Shown here piece after piece: positions 23,183-35,100 of a DNA stretch of 64,000 nucleotides. Source of the stretch: Notospermus geniculatus (taxonomy: Eukaryota; Nemertea; Pilidiophora; Heteronemertea; Lineidae). The first letter of the stretch is position 1. The number at the start of each line of letters is the position of its first letter. Below the pieces are notes generated by a model. It did not search any database. It was given only the letters and a program-made list of their open reading frames with translations, and was not told the DNA's origin. Made by a program: the position numbers and the translations under genes. Location: positions 935,553 through 999,552 of the forward strand of contig NMRB01000022.1 in NCBI GenBank assembly GCA_002633025.1, in the 5' to 3' direction.

Positions 23183-26100
23183 TTACCGAGATGCCAGAAG
23201 TTCCTGAATCTGAAATAAAGGAAGGAAACCTTGGGTCAGAAAAGCATTTTACGTGAAAGTCTTCCACATTAGGGACACACACCGCATGAGCTACTGCAAA
23301 ATCTTGTCCGCAGTCAGGTGTACTTCACTGCGGACAGAAATTAGGTCATCCAGGTGTGCTGTGTGTATTTATATATCGTGGTATGCAGGGCTGGCCTAAT
23401 ACATTAGTTTCGCAGTAGCTCACGCGGACTGTGCCCCTTATGATGAGCGGGATAAGAAATCTGCCAAGAGGTCAAAGTATGGCCTGTCGTCAGCTGTGCT
23501 AACTTACTTGTGTTTTGTATAATTCCTTGACATCTCGTAAATCTAGCTTCAACTCTTGAACCTCTTCCTCTTTCTCTCCATACATTTGTAAGAGGGCATC
23601 ATATCTCTTGTCCAGATCCTGAAAATACAAGACGAGGAAGTTGCATACATAGCAGCCATGCAAAAATGGATAGCATTCCACCTGTACATGTTGTATGCAT
23701 TGTGAATTGATCTTAGCATTCATTTTAAATATCTTCCCGATACATGTATACCACTCACTACAAGTGTGTCCAGACTAGCCAGATTTTAACTACGGTACCT
23801 ATTCAGATTTCCAATGGCAGACAGCCTGCCACTTTTGGACACTTGTAGTGTGGGGTGTGTACCTTTTCACAGGTACAACAGAATGATGTATCCTGTATGG
23901 GGACACAGTCTGTCTCGTTAGGATCACTTCCGGTGTCACTTAAACCCGATGTTACTGGCCCCATGTACCCAAACCAACATTTACATACCCTGTAATTATT
24001 AGATAATGTCTCAAATTCTTGTGTCTTTTCTTCTAATTCTTCATTCTTATTCGTGAGATTGACTAGTTCCCTTGCCATCGACTCCCGTGTTCTTTCAAGG
24101 TCGGTGATTTCACTCTGAAGCTGGACTATTTCACCCTCTCTCTGCTTGAGCTGTGACTGTAAATTCTCCAAAAGATTCGCCGCACCACTCTGCCGTAACG
24201 TTTCATAAAGGTTCATCTTGCTTCCATTGGAGGTGGACAGCATCAGTGTTCTTTCCATCACATCTTCCTACGAAAACATGAAAATAAACAAAACTTTACA
24301 CTGATCTATCTGGCATTCATGAAGGTTAACTCGTGCAACAAATTACACGAAGATCTAATGTACTGGTACTTGTGGGGAGGGATTTAATTCTACAAGGGGA
24401 GCCACAGTGGTGTAGCGGTTCAGGTCTCCGACTAGCGGTCAGAGGGTCCCGGGTTCGAATCTCAGTTCTACTGAAAGGTTTCAGGATAGACTGGGGTTAA
24501 ACTGTAAAGTTGGATGACACCTCTACTGTTGTTGATATCAGACTATAAACCCAAACTTTGACTTTTTTTTCTTTTTCATGTAGATATCTCTTACCTGTGT
24601 CAACGGTGGAAAGAAAACATTTGACTGATCACTACTCTGGCTGCTGGACCTCGTCCTCTGTGGCTGTGGTGAGGAACTTTTCGCTGCCAATGCAGTCTGG
24701 CGATCCTGCAACAGGTAATCAATGCATAGACATCACCATTTTGAGAACATTAAGAACAGCAAGATCATTATAATGACACCAAATAACTTCTATAGTCAGC
24801 TGAGCTTACATTTGCATGTTATGCATTTATCATCAGTTGTACCACGCCTACCAGGCCGACACTCATGTAGATCAGTTAGAGTGACACACTCTATATGTAC
24901 ATACCTTTTCTCTCAACTGGTCCTGCACCAATGCTATTTTTTTCTTCTCCGTCTCCACCTTCATTTTCTCCATCTCTAATTGCTTCTCCAATAAATGTTT
25001 CTCTTTTTTCAGCTCACTTAACTGGCGTGAAAGGTTTTGCTTCATTATTTCCACCTGAATGCCATCCCTGCAGAAAATAGGCAGACAACATATAGACTTC
25101 AGGCATTGAAAACAAGAAGAAACATAATACGATAATGGTGAGAACACTTCGGAAAATTCCTTCACCTTGAAACCAAAAAGACACACCAAAGAGAAATCAA
25201 ACACAGGACATTGAGAAAATTGCTACGTACTTATGTTTTGTGTCCTCCAGTACCTCCAACTTGGCACGCTCCATCTCTAAATTGGCGACTAAATGTGACT
25301 TTTCCTGCCTGAGGTTGCTGACTTGTGACTCCAGTGCAGATACCCTACTTGTCAATTCCATCACTTTCTCATTCTTCACTCGCTCCCTCTCAGAAACTTC
25401 GGCCAACTGGGTTTGAGCTTCACCTACATGTACAGAAGGCAGATCTTGATGTAGAACTTTCCTATTTTTTTTGTTTGTTTTTGTTGCTTTCTACATAAAG
25501 ACGGACTTGACAAGACTCGATATCTATCCATCAACTGGCTTCACATGCAGGGTTGAAGCTAGCTCAAAATATCTTTTCACCAAAACTTTAGCCAAATTGC
25601 TGGGTTAGCCATATAATAAGATCTCCAATCAAAAATTCGTGGATATGTTTCAGATTTGTGTAGTTACTGAGTTCCCCAAAACATTCACCAAATTGGAGGG
25701 CTAATAGCCATTGGCGATTTGGCGAGTGTGTAGCGCGATCCCTGCACATGAATACAATCACAACTCTTCTCTTCAATGAAACAATAATTCTCTCATATTC
25801 ACCAACTCACCTAATCTTTCAATAAGGTTCTTTTCAATTTTTTCCCACGATCTCGACTGAGCACCATAAGTTGACTGTAAGTTTTCTATCTGCCGCAGGA
25901 GTGGCCTGGTCGCTGAAATTGATGGAGTAGAACATCCCAGACAGTCAGACAGAAATGAAAAGCCATCACACAAGCTACAGTAGGACATCTCATTCTGGTT
26001 TGCTCAGGTGTTGTTCAGAAGAAAATATGAACACCAAGAGTGCTACTTCACAAAACATAGCATGAAATTGATACAGCAAATAAATAACCCGTTATTTCCT

Positions 26101-29100
26101 ACGGAAAAACCTTAATGGACCTGTTCATCGATCAGCAAGTCCAAAGAGTAGTCGAACAGAAATCCAGCGAGGAATCTCACCTGCTGAAACACTTTGAGAA
26201 AGTTCTTCATTCCGGCCTTCAGCTTCTTGTAGCCGCTGAAGTGAAAGACAACAAGAGTCAACATACAACCACAAGTACAGTATGTAAGTTCATGTACCAG
26301 GCTCCCCAGTATTGGCACTGACGATCAGATGATGACCGACTGTGTAATGACGAGCAGGCAGCTGTAGAGAACACTGCAGGTGACGTCATCACGTCATGTG
26401 ATCAGTCTATTCTATATACGCCTTATTGGACATCAAATGATGTCGTCGACTCACGTGGTTCAATTTGTCATGGCGCAAGTGGTGTGTGTGTGTGACTTCA
26501 ACCAGGACATGATCTACACACAGCACACTTTGTCTTTGATGTCAGCATGGTGGACCGCTGGTCAAAGTGACATCACAATGAGCCACTGCACGCTCTCTAT
26601 ACATGCACCATTGAAAACATATCACATGATCAGTTTCGTATGTCCATTGCTGTGATATGTGTACATTTTATGACAAACAAGTTTCCAACATTCTCTCAAC
26701 ATACCATATGGAGATCAGAAATTTCTTGTCGTAGGATGTCCTCACGTCGACCACATTCCTTTTCCATGCGAGTTAAACTCAACTGGAGATCTTCAATCTG
26801 ATGCCTAAATGCAGTATTTTCTTGTTTAGCCTTGTGTATTTGCCTGTCCAGGGTCAGCTTTATCTCTTCCTTGGCCTGCATTTCGGCGTTCAGGGCAAGT
26901 TCCTGTGCTTTACTATCCCGGGCAGCATTGGCTTTATTCAGTTCAGCTATCTCTCTGAAAATAAAGATCACTTTTTTTGCTGCCAGAATGCCAGTAATAT
27001 GGTTTTCTAAATGATATTCATACAAGAAGTGGAACGATAGACTGGCGGAATCCTCCAGTCACTTCTTTGTCACCACCGACTTCAAAATACAGAGGTAATG
27101 CAACTTATTATGCCCCTGCCCCTGTATCAGCACAATAACTACCTAGTGTACCTTTTGTCATTAAAAAATTACGACTCACTTATATGCATTGTCGAGAGTA
27201 GCCTGTAGACTCCGATTCCTTTCAGTAGCATCTTCCAATTCACCCTGAAATTCGAACACAGTTTATTTATCATTCTGGACTCCATGGGTTTGCATTTCAG
27301 GTACATGTACAATAAAGATTCCATCACCAGTGAAGTGGGCAACAGCACATGTATCTATTAACATAGGTAATGATCCTACGAAGTGCAACTAACAGTAATA
27401 ACATCATTGTATGTACTGATTAGGCCTGTAGTTACTTCGCACTACATGCAGTAAATTGCACTGCGTATCAGTAACGTGCAATAACAACCAAGCCTTACTA
27501 AAGAATACACACCTTATACTTTTCAAGTTCCTTTTCTTGATACTTGACAGCACTACTGAGCTGGTTGATAGCAATTGTATTAGTGGCCTCGGTCTCATCG
27601 CGAGAATCTAACACCTTCCTCAAGTGCTCCAGTTCAGTCTCCTGGCTTTCCAATTTTTGTCTGGGAAAAGAGAAGGAATTTACATAACTAACATCATCTA
27701 CACAGTTTTTTTCTTGGGCATGAAATAATAACAGGTTTCTAAGGTGAAAGACATAGGGGTAGCTTCCTACCAGATTCGAAGCCACGGACCCTCGCATTAG
27801 GCATCAATCGCCAGCACTCAGCGGCAGCACGCCTTAACCACTAGGCCAAATCCCCATCTTCATAAAAAGATGGTTCAATCCCTAAGCACCCTGCGAGTAA
27901 TCCAATCTCCAAACCCAAAGTTTTTTTCTTGGGTAGTTACTCCAGAATATGCTAAAATCATGACTTTGGAGATAATTTTGAGGGGGTCCTGTCTCTAAAT
28001 ACCCAAACTCAGATTTCTGAGACACAGCTCGTCGATATCCACACAGTCAATCAGTTCTTACTTTTGTGCCTTGATGACTGCATCGTTGTCCTTTTCTTTG
28101 GCCCTCAATTTCTTGATGGCGTTGTTACTTTGTAGCTGCTGTTTGGACAATTTTTCACCTGGAATTGACACAATTGGTATCATCGCCAATAATGCTGTCA
28201 CTACCTGCAAAGGTTACTGATTGACAAAAGCAAGTGTCCAGCTCTAACGACAGGGACATACAGTTTTACACCATAATTAGAACAGTATCAATAATTGTTC
28301 TGAGACAGGTAAAAATGGTATTCACAGTAATGTGTCATGACAAAATTTGAATTTCCCTCGTCATTTTGGTATATGTTTCCCCTCCTTCTACCTACCTTCC
28401 ATGAGCAGTTCTTCTATCTGCCCATCCTTCTCTTCCAGGAGTTTTGCCTTCTCTCTTGCCCTGAAGAAATGAGCGGAGTTATAAGAATAAAGTTTTGATA
28501 CCTTTGGGAAACAAGATATACAATGTAATCGTCAAAACATCTGTTTACCCAAAAGCCAGAAATGCAATTGTGAGATTACGGTATTAAGAGCTTGACAACC
28601 TGACCAAGCGCCAAGTGAAATGCGACACAGCTATACGTCACAGAAATTGCACTGAAGGAACCTCCTTTTATCTGAAAAAGTCAATTATTTCAACTGTACT
28701 TTGCTGTGGCAAGGCTCATCCCACAGTTTGGAAGATACTAATAGAAACTTCAATACTACAGGTACAAGCCACACCTCTGAACCAAATTTCTATTTCTACA
28801 AGTAGGCACCTCCGTGATGACAAGTTCAGATCTTTGTCCAATATAATGACACCAACAGAGCATGTTTTTCAACAGAGATAGTAATATAGCACGGAGTGGG
28901 AGTGTTCTGTTTGGTAAAGCAGGCCTCATATGGGGATGGTTCTGAAGATGGTTCAACACGGTTCAAAACCGTGCTGAATCGCCCAAAATGACGGCGGTGA
29001 AAACACGGTGTGGATATTAAAGGTGGTGATGCGGTTGTCAGCAAGGTAGACATGCGGTACAACTGCGGTCAAACGTGGTGTTAGAAGGGTGATGTATGGT

Positions 29101-32100
29101 GTTAACACAGTCATGTACAGTCCATATGCGGTCTAGGGGATACTGCAAGGTTGCCACAAGGTGTTGGGAGGGGGCAATAACACGGTAGCCATTTTTTCAG
29201 CGGTTCTGAAGGCTTGTGAAAGTTGACAACAAGGTAGCAACTCGGTGATTCCCAGTTTTGAGAACTGCCGTCAATGATGAACACCCTCACGGTGTATAGG
29301 AGGTGTCATCGAGGTTCAGCACGGTTTTGAACCATGCTGAACCGCCCTCGTGTGAGGCCTGCTTTAGATCTCACGCAACCAACTCAAACAACCTAAAACA
29401 TGTTATTTGGAGAAGTTTAGCAGATGTGCTCAAAAATAATAACAGGACTGAATACTTTCGAAAATGGACCATACAAATAAAGTCACGGTACCAAAAGTTC
29501 TCAACATTCTGGGGTATAAATATGTTAGAGAAATGTCAACACCAATTAGAATGTAAGAACAGTAGTGCGTTTATTCATATGGTCTATTACTGTCGGATTC
29601 AAATGCAAGAGATAGACAGAATTAAAGCATCAACTTCAGTAAGATGTTTCCAAAGTACAAAACCACTAGATTCCTGGCTAGGGTCTGCTCAAAATTCACT
29701 TACCAAACTGAGGAACTGTGATTAGAAAAGGAAAATGAGTTAGATATCCCCCAAATTTCTAGTCAGAGAACAGACTACAGTACATGTACACTACGTGTAC
29801 ATGCACATACCAGTAGCACACCAGTGGTCTATCAAGCTCATCGAGAAAAAGAGACTGAATTTGCATCTGTTTTCCATCCCATGCAGATAAAGTGTTCCCT
29901 GCACAGGTTTTTCCCCTCAGTATCAAGGCCTGGCCAAAAAAACACTCTGAAACTGAGGACCATCATGCAGACAATATGTGATATGTCTACTCACATTCGC
30001 CCCAATTCTTCCTGGGCAGTATTGAACTGTTTTTTCATACTATCTCGCTCCTGAATTGAAAATGAGAAGGACAGTGATAATGGGGAAATTCATTGAAAAT
30101 CCAACAATTTTTGTTATTCCTTTCTGCTTTACAAATGGAGAGTCTGGTATAAAATGGAAGGAAAAGCATTTTAGACTTCATTTATACTTTCAAGCAGCAC
30201 AGATAAGGGAATAAACTTTGTGGTCAAGACTGCAAAAAAGATCAAGGTACTAACTTTAAGAGCAGCTTGCAGCTTTTTCTCCTGTTCGCTCAACCTTATG
30301 GTGAATTCTTCAGTAAGGCTATTAAGATCTGTCATCTCAGCCTCTCTGGCCTCTTCAGACTGCTGCAACTGTCTGAAAATACATAGAAGTAATGTATGTA
30401 AGGTCACGCTCACAGCTTGATCATCTTGATCTTGTTTCAAGTTAAAATTGCAGCAAACTTCACCACTTTTGTAGCTCATACAGGCAATTTTATGGTCGCC
30501 ACGAAAATGGCCAAGCCTGCAGTGGCCGGCAACGACCAATCACTAGGGAAATTTTGTGGCGACCATGAGTAGCCACAAGTTGCCGAGAATCAAACCGGTT
30601 TGATTTCTCACCACGAAAATTGCTTGTATTGCCAGTTGTGGTGATGTGTGCGCCATCAGTAGCACATGAGACCAATGAGTGGTGATGTCTGCTGTGAACC
30701 GGCAATCGCAACAAAAATTGCCGACCACGAAAATTGCCTGTATGAGCAACGAAAGTGGTGAAGTGTGCTGCTACCAGCCTTAGGTTCACCATGTTCCCAT
30801 TCCTGGCATAAATATACCAGTTTCTTTGATACATGTCTTTGTGGGCAATTCACTCATCAAAAAGAAGTCTTGACGCATTATGAGCGCAGCTGATGAACTT
30901 GGGGTTGAATAAAACTTACTGCCTCAGGATATTATTAGACTCCCTCAGATCTACCACATCACGATTCAATTCCAGCAACTTCTTCTCTCTGGCTTCGAGA
31001 ATCTCGGATGTTTCAGCAAGTTTCTACAACAAGAGATAAACAAATTTTGTATTATTAACTCCATCAGCCGTCAAGTTTATTCAGCACTAGTGAGACTCAA
31101 GTGGTGTCGTCTCCAGACCCAGAGGGAGTTATTTTAGTGAGGGTGATAAAAAACATCAAGGCAGTGGTATAAAGTAAACTAATGCTGATGTCAGGTTGCA
31201 CTTACAATTGCCTGTGCCATGATGGAACAGACAGCGTTCGGGTGAAGAAATCATGGGAAGATCGCAAAAGTGAAAATGTGTGCACTCATTGTGGAACAGG
31301 TGGCATCTGCCTGCCGGGATCGTAACTCGATTCATGTTGACTGCTAATGGATTCATTTTTCATGGAGCAGAAGTTGAACATTTTCAACTCTTGTGATTTG
31401 TGATCTTTTTGATCCAGGGCCGGATCCAGGGGGCATACGACCCCCCTTATTTTTTGGCAGAGCAATGATTTTTTTAGCAAGAAAAATTTAATCACACAAA
31501 AATTTGAGTATTTTGCTCTCAGATGCCAGGAAAATGCATCTAAAAGCACCAGACCGCCTGTTTGGGCTTCACGCTTTCAGTGCTCACCATCTCCATCAAG
31601 CTACGCCCCCTTTCTGTCAACACTGGATCCAGCCCTGTGATCGGCGACTGATGTGGATCATTGCTGGTGAGATGCAGCTGCAGTCACGTTGCACCATATC
31701 GGCATTCGGCAACTGATTTTTTCCGCACGGTCGAGGCTTGGACGCAAAATGATCAGGCAAAGTCAGTCACCGCCTATTTTGTGCCATTGTATGGTCGACC
31801 TGACATCAGCATTTAGGCACAAATCTGTGTTACTGTTAGGTTCATAATATTGCCTTTTTTCACCATTTTTTTGTTCACAGATTTGAGTTCAGGTACCATA
31901 GGAAGGTAGAGAAAAAGGCAGCAGGCAATGTGAAGTACTTTCCAGTATCATCCAGTCACAAAGGCTTCATTTCAAATTATTAGCCAGGAAGCCTGTCTAA
32001 ACAGCATTACATTGTGTTTACACTAAAAGCGTGCTGCCAGGCAAGACTTAGACTCTCATATATACCATGCTGCATGGACACCACTCAGAACCTTGGTCAT

Positions 32101-35100
32101 GATATACAGACAAAATCATTTTAAGCCCTACTGCATCAAAGAGTGGAGAGAGTGATAGGAAGCTGACTAACAATAACATGTCCAAAACAACAAACAAAAT
32201 CTCCAAACAAAAATATCAAATGCCTTCACTCAGTTTTAGAACAAAACACTAGAACAAAATAGCAATAATGTTTTCTGCATTCCTCACGCACTGCAAAATG
32301 CCAGGCCCATTGGCAACTATGAAGGCTGTGTGATTCCTGCATCAACCTTCTCCTGAAATGTCATCTGGTAGCAAAAAGTTGACCCTCGATGATCCAGACA
32401 ACCAATATCAAAATCTCGGCACCGAAAATACATCTTTCGTACAATTTTTACGATGAAAAGTCTGCAGACCTGTTGCTCAATCGAAGGTCTCTTTTTTTTG
32501 GAGGGGGGAACCACAGCTTCCTTGCCAATGGGCCCCCTCTGCTCCCAGACAACAGAACTGTAAATGTGACATCACTCATTGAAATGAGTATTTGATAAGT
32601 ACGGTTAACACCAATCTTTGTATCAAGGGACAACTGGGGCATCAGATAACATCCAAGAGTTGGATTAAATTTGTTATTGTGCGTAATGCAGTGCACTTTG
32701 GAAGAGTGAAATTACCGGGGTACATGGATTATTCCTATGCAAAGTGACAGCAAAAGTTGAATCCTGTGTATTGCCTCCAGTCAATTTGGGACATCTTCAT
32801 AGTCCGGCAGCAGATGGAGTGAACCGTGCAATGCGGTCTATAGAAGATTTTTTTGTTTGATTTAAGAGAGTTGAATATGTAGTTTCAGAATCTGCCTGAT
32901 GACACATTGGCATCCTTGGGCAATCTTAGTTATTTGCATATTCAATTTTGTGAACTGACTTCAACGTTGGACGCCGACGGACTCAACAACTGAGCTCTGT
33001 ACAGGAGAGTGAGACCCGATGTACAGCTAACTTTGTAACGGTTGGATTTAAACCCCATAAATGTATTACTAACAGATAGAAATATGGTGTCTCGGAACCA
33101 GACAAACACATTCTCAATTGTTTTTAGTCCTTATGTACTGAGAGACGACGCTTTTTATATAAATTAACACAAAAATGGGTCAAAATGCATAAAACGTCAA
33201 TTTCAATTAGGTAGCTGCTTAAAACTTCCAAAGAATAGGCTTATTTGATTCCGAGGTACCATATTTCTATCTGTTGGTAATACATTTATGAGGTTTAAAT
33301 CCAACCGTTACAAAGTTAGCTGTACATCAGGTCTCACTTTCCTGTACAAAGCTCAGTTACTGCATCCGTCGGCGTCCAACGTTGAAGTCAGTTCACAAAA
33401 CTGAATATGCAAATTAAGTGGGTTNNNNNNNNNNNNNNNNNNNNNNNNNNNNNNNNNNNNNNNNNNNNNNNNNNNNNNNNNNNNNNNNNNNNNNNNNNTG
33501 GTCGTGTTACCGAGGTGCTAATTGCCACTTGGGACAGCCAAAGCTGTGGTCGCGGTCTGGATAGCGGGGTGGTCGCGTTAGTGAAACTCTCCAAAGGGAA
33601 ATAAAGAGAAAAACAATCGGGACAATTGAAAACTGGTCGTCTTTCCGGGGTGGTCGCGTTATAGGGGTGGTCGTCGACCGGGGTTCCACTGTAATTTCTG
33701 TAACAAGTTGTACAAATACACTGGAGGGCATGAAATCTCCATGTTTCAGGATTAAACCAAACCCTATCTGGATGTGGTGTCATTTTAAGCACCGAAAGGA
33801 TCTCAGCTGATTTGTGCCAAAGCAATTTTAGCAGACATCCAACAGCAAGCTTAGGAAAGGAACATCCACATACAAAAGACATACCATGCATTCTATTTCT
33901 TTTCTGACAATTTCCTATTTTTTGACTGCTGATCAGTGCTTTTTGGATGCGCGTTGAACAACATGGAATCAAGCATTCAACAAAAATTTATAACTTGTCA
34001 AACCTTGTATTATCCCACTTAAATCTACCGGTAGACAAACAAGGGCAAACATTCGCCGAGGTAAAGGATCAAGAGCTCAAAAAGAGGCTGTTTTTGTTTG
34101 CATTGCACTCTTTATGCTCAATTCAGATTTGACAGGAAGCTACCATACCAGGTACAAAACAGATAGGAATTCTCCAGGTGCTCAACTCAAATGAACCTAC
34201 CTCATTCAGAACCTCCTCATACACAGTCCCCTTCTGTATAGAATATAGTGTTTTGGTTAGAGCAAGCAATGAGCAGTCACTCTACTTCCAAAGTTTCAAA
34301 CACACTAGCAGTTCACCAAGCAAAACATTGCAAAAAGTTAGCAGCCCCCTTGCAGTCTGTAGAATTCCAAGCTCCCTGCCCTGCATTGAATACTGAACTA
34401 ATGACCCAATGCCACTCTGCAAAAACGGGCTGGCCTGCAATGGTCTATGGTGTTATAACCAATGCGTCGTCGGATGGGAAGCAGGAACAGACCTATGTGT
34501 GCCTCCAGATAGACAGTATGAAATGAAAATCCACTACGAGTATGCAGTCAACTCCAGGGAGTATTTCCAGCAATCACGGCATCAATACGAAAATTGTCCA
34601 TGCAGAACTGACCACAGCCTACTGATACAGCACAACTTTGCAAAATAGATATACACCTCACATTTAACCACTAATTCTACATGAGACTATAAGACATATC
34701 TTCATGCGATATAATGGCCAATGACACTTGCTAAATCTCTTACCTTGAGAAGGCGCTCAGATTGAAGGGGGTTATTTTCTGCCTCTGACTCGTCAAGGTC
34801 ACCTGAAAGTGAAACTTACATTATAGAGCTTGAGCACATGACGTCATCACAAGTAAATCTGCCATCTTGACGGTCAAATTGACGTCAAATTACGTCGTCG
34901 ACCCATGTGCATTTTTTTTCAAAAATGGAATGTTACCGGTACTTGATAAGAAAGAGAACAAAATGCAATGAAAATGGGTAATATGAATAAAGACTAGCAA
35001 ATGTTTTTACTTCAGATTTGTACAGCATTGCCCAGTGCATTTTTACTGCAAAATTCAAGTAAAAGCATTTACTAGTCTTTATTCATATGACCCAAAATTC

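Noticed and set aside
24397-24470. tRNA gene
   Set aside because: A and B boxes are good, but acceptor and anticodon stems do not pair convincingly, and a SINE-like tail follows.
33388-33972. 194-codon minus-strand open frame
   Set aside because: It runs through 74 N and through a mariner-like terminus; no continuous coding evidence.
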